35,896 nucleotides of DNA from Prolixibacteraceae bacterium (GTDB lineage Bacteria; Bacteroidota; Bacteroidia; Bacteroidales; Prolixibacteraceae), in the NCBI GenBank assembly GCA_009773765.1, contig WTWZ01000054.1, positions 1 through 35,896 on the forward strand, in the 5' to 3' direction. Numbering within the stretch: position 1 is the stretch's first letter; every line of letters begins with the position of its first letter. The notes beneath the pieces are model-generated. The model was not told where the DNA came from and made no database searches. It saw only the letters and a list, made by a program, of their open reading frames with translations. The translations under genes were made by a program, and so were the position numbers. Shown one piece after another: positions 33,275 to 35,896 of the stretch.

Positions 33275-33985
33275 TTATTTTTTCAAGGCGGCATTCAACC
33301 TGTCGTTCACAACTTTCCAATTTACAACATTCCAGAAATTATTTACATAATCTACCCTTTTGTTCTGATATTTAAGATAATACGCATGTTCCCATACATC
33401 GAGTCCCAAAATTGGCGTACCCCGCTCTTCCACAACATCCATCAAAGGATTATCCTGGTTAGCTGTTGAAGAAACGAACAGTTTTCCGTTTTTATCAACC
33501 GACAACCAAGCCCAACCACTTCCAAAACGGGTCATTGCTGCTTTGTTAAATGTTTCCTTAAATGCATTAACCGAACCAAATTCCTTTTCGATGGCAGCTT
33601 TTAACTGAGCATGAATTTCATTTTTCACCGGTGTCATATTTTCCCAGAAAAGGTTGTGATTGTAATGGCCCCCTGCATTGTTACGTATGGTTGCCGAATG
33701 TTTGCCCATGTTTGAAAAAATCTGTTCCAGTGGAGTTTTCAACATATCGGTTCCTTCGGCAGCAGTCATAAAATTTGTGTAATAAGCCTTGTGATGACGC
33801 GAATAGTGAATTTCCATGGTTTGTGCGTCAATGTACGGTTCTAAAGCGTTATAAGCATATCCGAGTTCAGGGAATTTATGGCCGTCGAAACCTGCTGAAC
33901 CTTTAGTGAATGAACTCAATAATCCAACCGTTAAAGTTGATATTAAAACTATTCCAACCAGTGATAAAATATTTCTTCTTTTCAT
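33275..33985 (-). CDS. sodA: Exported Mn-type superoxide dismutase
   Basis: A 236-residue Fe/Mn superoxide dismutase with an extra N-terminal signal region (MKRRNILSLVGIVLISTLTVGLLSSF, a positively charged start and a hydrophobic core). The dismutase domain has all four metal ligands: His in IHYSRHHKAYY, His in GGHYNHNLFW, and Asp and His in DVWEHAYY. NNAGGHYNH and STANQDNPLM follow the Mn enzyme pattern seen in SodA, whereas Fe enzymes have NNAAQ and a different Gln position. A longer ATG at 34018 exists but would precede the signal peptide with non-typical residues, so 33985 is chosen. The domain removes superoxide; export to the periplasm or membrane anchoring is inferred. The single RR at the start makes Tat export conceivable. 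Confidence 0.9.
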   Translation of the reverse strand: MKRRNILSLVGIVLISTLTVGLLSSFTKGSAGFDGHKFPELGYAYNALEPYIDAQTMEIHYSRHHKAYYTNFMTAAEGTDMLKTPLEQIFSNMGKHSATIRNNAGGHYNHNLFWENMTPVKNEIHAQLKAAIEKEFGSVNAFKETFNKAAMTRFGSGWAWLSVDKNGKLFVSSTANQDNPLMDVVEERGTPILGLDVWEHAYYLKYQNKRVDYVNNFWNVVNWKVVNDRLNAALKK

Positions 33986-34116
33986 TTTGTATAAATTTTG
34001 ATTTTTAAACTGAAACAAGAAGAAGACAAAAAGGTTCGTTTTAAAATCATAGATAGAATTGATGAATGATTTATTTTAGGCTATAACTTTATGAGATTCA
34101 TGCAAACAGGAACAAT

Positions 34117-35703
34117 TTACTTATCGGGAAGAATTAAATAAAAATCGCTATCATAAACTACAAACAGGCAATAGAAAAAAAGGAAAAATGAACTTCCCAT
34201 GTGGGTCTCGAAATTTGAATCGGCAAAGTTGGCAAAAAATAGGAAAACGAGAAAAATCAGGAATAAGGGATCACTGTAACTTTTACTTTTAATTACCGGG
34301 TAAGCAATAAAGAAAACAATAATCACTAAACCCAAAAAACCAAATTTCACCATATAGTTCAAATACTGATTGTGCGATGAAGCATAAAGGCTTTCTTCAA
34401 GTTTTGAATTATTGCTTATGTATGCTTTTTTAAATTCGGCTTTCCAGTTTCCTGCCCCTACCCCAACCCAGAAATTATTTTTAATTATAGTGAGTGCCGC
34501 TTTGGTAAATTCAATTCGCTGTGAAAACGACTTGTAATTGGGGTTTCCGGTTTCGGAATACATATAAAACTCCCAAACTGTTTGATAAATACGGGGATAG
34601 AAAGTGTACTTTTTTTGTTGAAATATGATGTTTGATATTCCGTTTTCCACATTTTGAATATCCTGCACAGTTAATGATTTTATTCCTTCGGCATCCTTTT
34701 TCATCCCTTTCGATGTGAGGTACCGGATAAGAGTAGAATATAAAGGATACCCGTTTGGCAATAAACCGTCATATTTTTTGGTGGAAATTTTGTTCCACTC
34801 TTCACGCATTTCATCGTGACAAACATATAAAAACGTGTAACGACCGTTTTCCACTGCCGGATTTTCGAAATCATGCTCATAAGGATTACCAAGTGCTGTG
34901 GTTTTTTCGATTGTTTCACGATTTATTTTTTCAATTTTATAAAACGAATTTATAATTACAAGAATATAAAAAACAGGTCCTAAAATCAAAACAACAAGTA
35001 ATGAGTGTAAAATAATCCTGTATTTTTTCTGAGCCTGAATCAGCAGAAAAACTGCAAATATTAAACTTGCCCCGAAAGCAATTAATCCTGTTAAGGATTG
35101 CTGAAAAAAAAGAAAAAGGAGAAAATAAATAGCCACTAACAGCAAACCTGCTTTAATGTATTTATTTAATCGTTCTTTGTTTTTTTGAATAAGAATAACA
35201 AGAAACCAAAAAATTAAAATCAACTGAAAACTAAACCGAATATGCGAGATTAAACTTATTTTATGCACTCCAAAATTCTCGGGTTCACTTCTGACAAACC
35301 AGTTAACCAGAGCAACCACAGTGGCAACAAAAATGGAAATTGCAAAAGCGTAGAACAAAAATCTCTTTTGAAATGGTTTTAACGGTTTACCTAAAATAAA
35401 TGCAAAAGGAATTACTAAAAAGAACATTGTTTTCTGAAGGTCATAAAGTGAATTTCCTGGTTTGTAAAAAATGATGAAACTCAACAGATAAATCAGGAAT
35501 ATTCCAGGTATAAAAAGTAAAATACGGTTTTGTTTCAATCTGTTCAGTTTATTTGACCAACTGTCTTCAACTAAAGCAGTAAATAAAATAATCCCACCAA
35601 AAATAGATACAAGGGCCTGAGAAAAAGGCAAAATCAAAACAAAGAACAAAAGGGAAATAAAAAACCAGGTAATTTCTAATTTTTGGGTAAATATTTTAAT
35701 CAT
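34117..35703 (-). CDS. O-antigen ligase/polymerase-like membrane protein
   Basis: A 528-residue polytopic membrane protein with roughly ten to twelve hydrophobic segments and a large periplasmic loop before the last ones (about residues 300-430, containing YTFLYVCHDEMREEWNK and the conserved YASSHNQYLNYMVKFG). The WVGVGAGNWKAEF plus SSHNQYL motif pair is the Wzy_C/O-antigen-ligase signature, associated with joining glycan chains to lipid A or polymerising them. The substrate is not known. Start chosen at the ATG at 35703 because longer in-frame starts run through the rRNA terminator and 5S gene. The gene lies 3' of the rRNA operon on the same strand, with its own weak promoter-like sequence. 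Confidence 0.8.
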   Translation of the reverse strand: MIKIFTQKLEITWFFISLLFFVLILPFSQALVSIFGGIILFTALVEDSWSNKLNRLKQNRILLFIPGIFLIYLLSFIIFYKPGNSLYDLQKTMFFLVIPFAFILGKPLKPFQKRFLFYAFAISIFVATVVALVNWFVRSEPENFGVHKISLISHIRFSFQLILIFWFLVILIQKNKERLNKYIKAGLLLVAIYFLLFLFFQQSLTGLIAFGASLIFAVFLLIQAQKKYRIILHSLLVVLILGPVFYILVIINSFYKIEKINRETIEKTTALGNPYEHDFENPAVENGRYTFLYVCHDEMREEWNKISTKKYDGLLPNGYPLYSTLIRYLTSKGMKKDAEGIKSLTVQDIQNVENGISNIIFQQKKYTFYPRIYQTVWEFYMYSETGNPNYKSFSQRIEFTKAALTIIKNNFWVGVGAGNWKAEFKKAYISNNSKLEESLYASSHNQYLNYMVKFGFLGLVIIVFFIAYPVIKSKSYSDPLFLIFLVFLFFANFADSNFETHMGSSFFLFFYCLFVVYDSDFYLILPDK

Positions 35704-35732
35704 TAAATATTTATTTTCATTGAAACGAATAA

Positions 35733-35761
35733 CAAAAAGAGATATTGTAAACGCTCGCCAA
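35733..35761 (-). promoter_or_regulatory. Candidate promoter of the O-antigen-ligase-like gene
   Basis: TTG (35759-35761), 18 bases, then TCTTTTTG (35733-35740), one mismatch from TAnnTTTG, located between the rRNA terminator and the chosen ATG. Confidence 0.3.
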
Positions 35762-35762
35762 T

Positions 35763-35796
35763 AAAAAAAGCCCGTGCTCAGAAGAACACGGGCCTT
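35763..35796 (-). terminator. Intrinsic terminator of the rRNA operon
   Basis: On the minus strand a GCCCGTG/CACGGGC stem (35793-35787 with 35776-35770) with a 10-base loop is followed by a run of seven Ts. It begins about 7 bp past the 3' end of the 5S rRNA and should stop the rRNA transcript. Confidence 0.85.
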
Positions 35797-35801
35797 GTAA
35801 A

Positions 35802-35896
35802 GTTGGCAGCGACCTACTCTCCCACTGTTACGCAGTACCATCGGCGCTGGCGGGCTTAACTTCTCTGTTCGGTATGGGAAGAGGTGGTGCCCCGCC
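35802..35896 (-). rRNA. rrf: 5S ribosomal RNA, 3' part (continues past the window)
   Basis: The minus-strand sequence reads GGGGCACCACCTCTTCCCAT, then CCGAACAGAGAAGTTAAGCC and, near the 3' end, GTGGGAGAGTAGGTCGC. These are the standard internal features of bacterial 5S rRNA: the CCGAAC loop B/C region and the GAGAGUAGG loop E region. The 3' end lies near 35802; about 20 bases of the 5' end are outside the window. It is followed by a strong terminator, so the 16S and 23S genes should lie to the right. Confidence 0.93.

Overview
The window looks like chromosomal DNA from a member of the Bacteroidota. The evidence is a SusC/SusD pair, a LytS/LytTR two-component pair, TlpA-type exported thioredoxin proteins, AT-rich intergenic DNA, weak Shine-Dalgarno sites and several promoters of the TTG-N(18-20)-TAnnTTTG type used by this phylum. 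The style of genes suggests a free-living Marinilabiliales/Prolixibacteraceae-like organism, but that placement is inference. No tRNA or CRISPR array was seen. The right edge holds the 3' part of a 5S rRNA on the minus strand, so an rRNA operon lies just beyond it.

Layout. (1) 0.1-4.5 kb: two short-chain dehydrogenases on +, facing a minus-strand pair of ferredoxin-NADP-reductase-like protein and MiaB-type tRNA methylthiotransferase. (2) 4.7-6.6 kb: a zone of toxin-antitoxin genes and debris: an intact VapC-like PIN toxin with its antitoxin, a MutS-family C-terminal fragment, and an antitoxin whose RelE/ParE toxin partner is destroyed. (3) 6.6-12.7 kb: a hypothetical exported protein, a 790-residue TlpA-like protein and a LytTR response regulator/LytS histidine kinase pair, with a 122-bp nested palindrome between the last two units. 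(4) 12.9-14.8 kb: an exported esterase-like gene broken by an internal deletion. (5) 14.8-21 kb: an accessory or defence-type island with a PIN/DUF6364 toxin-antitoxin pair, a 978-residue TOTE-type primase-helicase-phospholipase-D protein, a Xre/RES toxin-antitoxin pair with a perfect palindromic operator, and a DUF4143 ATPase preceded by three 32-bp direct repeats. (6) 21-31.2 kb, all minus strand: a substrate-binding lipoprotein, a frameshifted DUF308 membrane protein, SusC, SusD, an exported RraA-type protein, a Tat-exported enolase-superfamily protein (broken by an internal deletion) and a bile-acid:Na+-symporter-family transporter. (7) 31.3-35.9 kb: Maf, KdsC-like phosphatase, DUF2520 protein, an exported Mn-type superoxide dismutase, an O-antigen-ligase-like membrane protein, then the rRNA terminator and 5S rRNA.

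How the genes work together. Region 6 reads as an outer-membrane uptake system (SusCD) feeding two exported enzymes of kinds that act on sugar acids or oxo-acids, with a Na+-coupled transporter to take up the product; the substrate cannot be read from the sequence. Region 5 contains the most unusual gene, the TOTE-type protein, a family proposed from computational work to act in conflict with invasive DNA; it sits among toxin-antitoxin systems and repeat elements. A striking feature of the whole window is the number of broken genes: at least five (MutS fragment, RelE, esterase, enolase, DUF308), two of them through internal deletions that leave both flanks very well preserved. This suggests recent gene decay or, in part, assembly errors.
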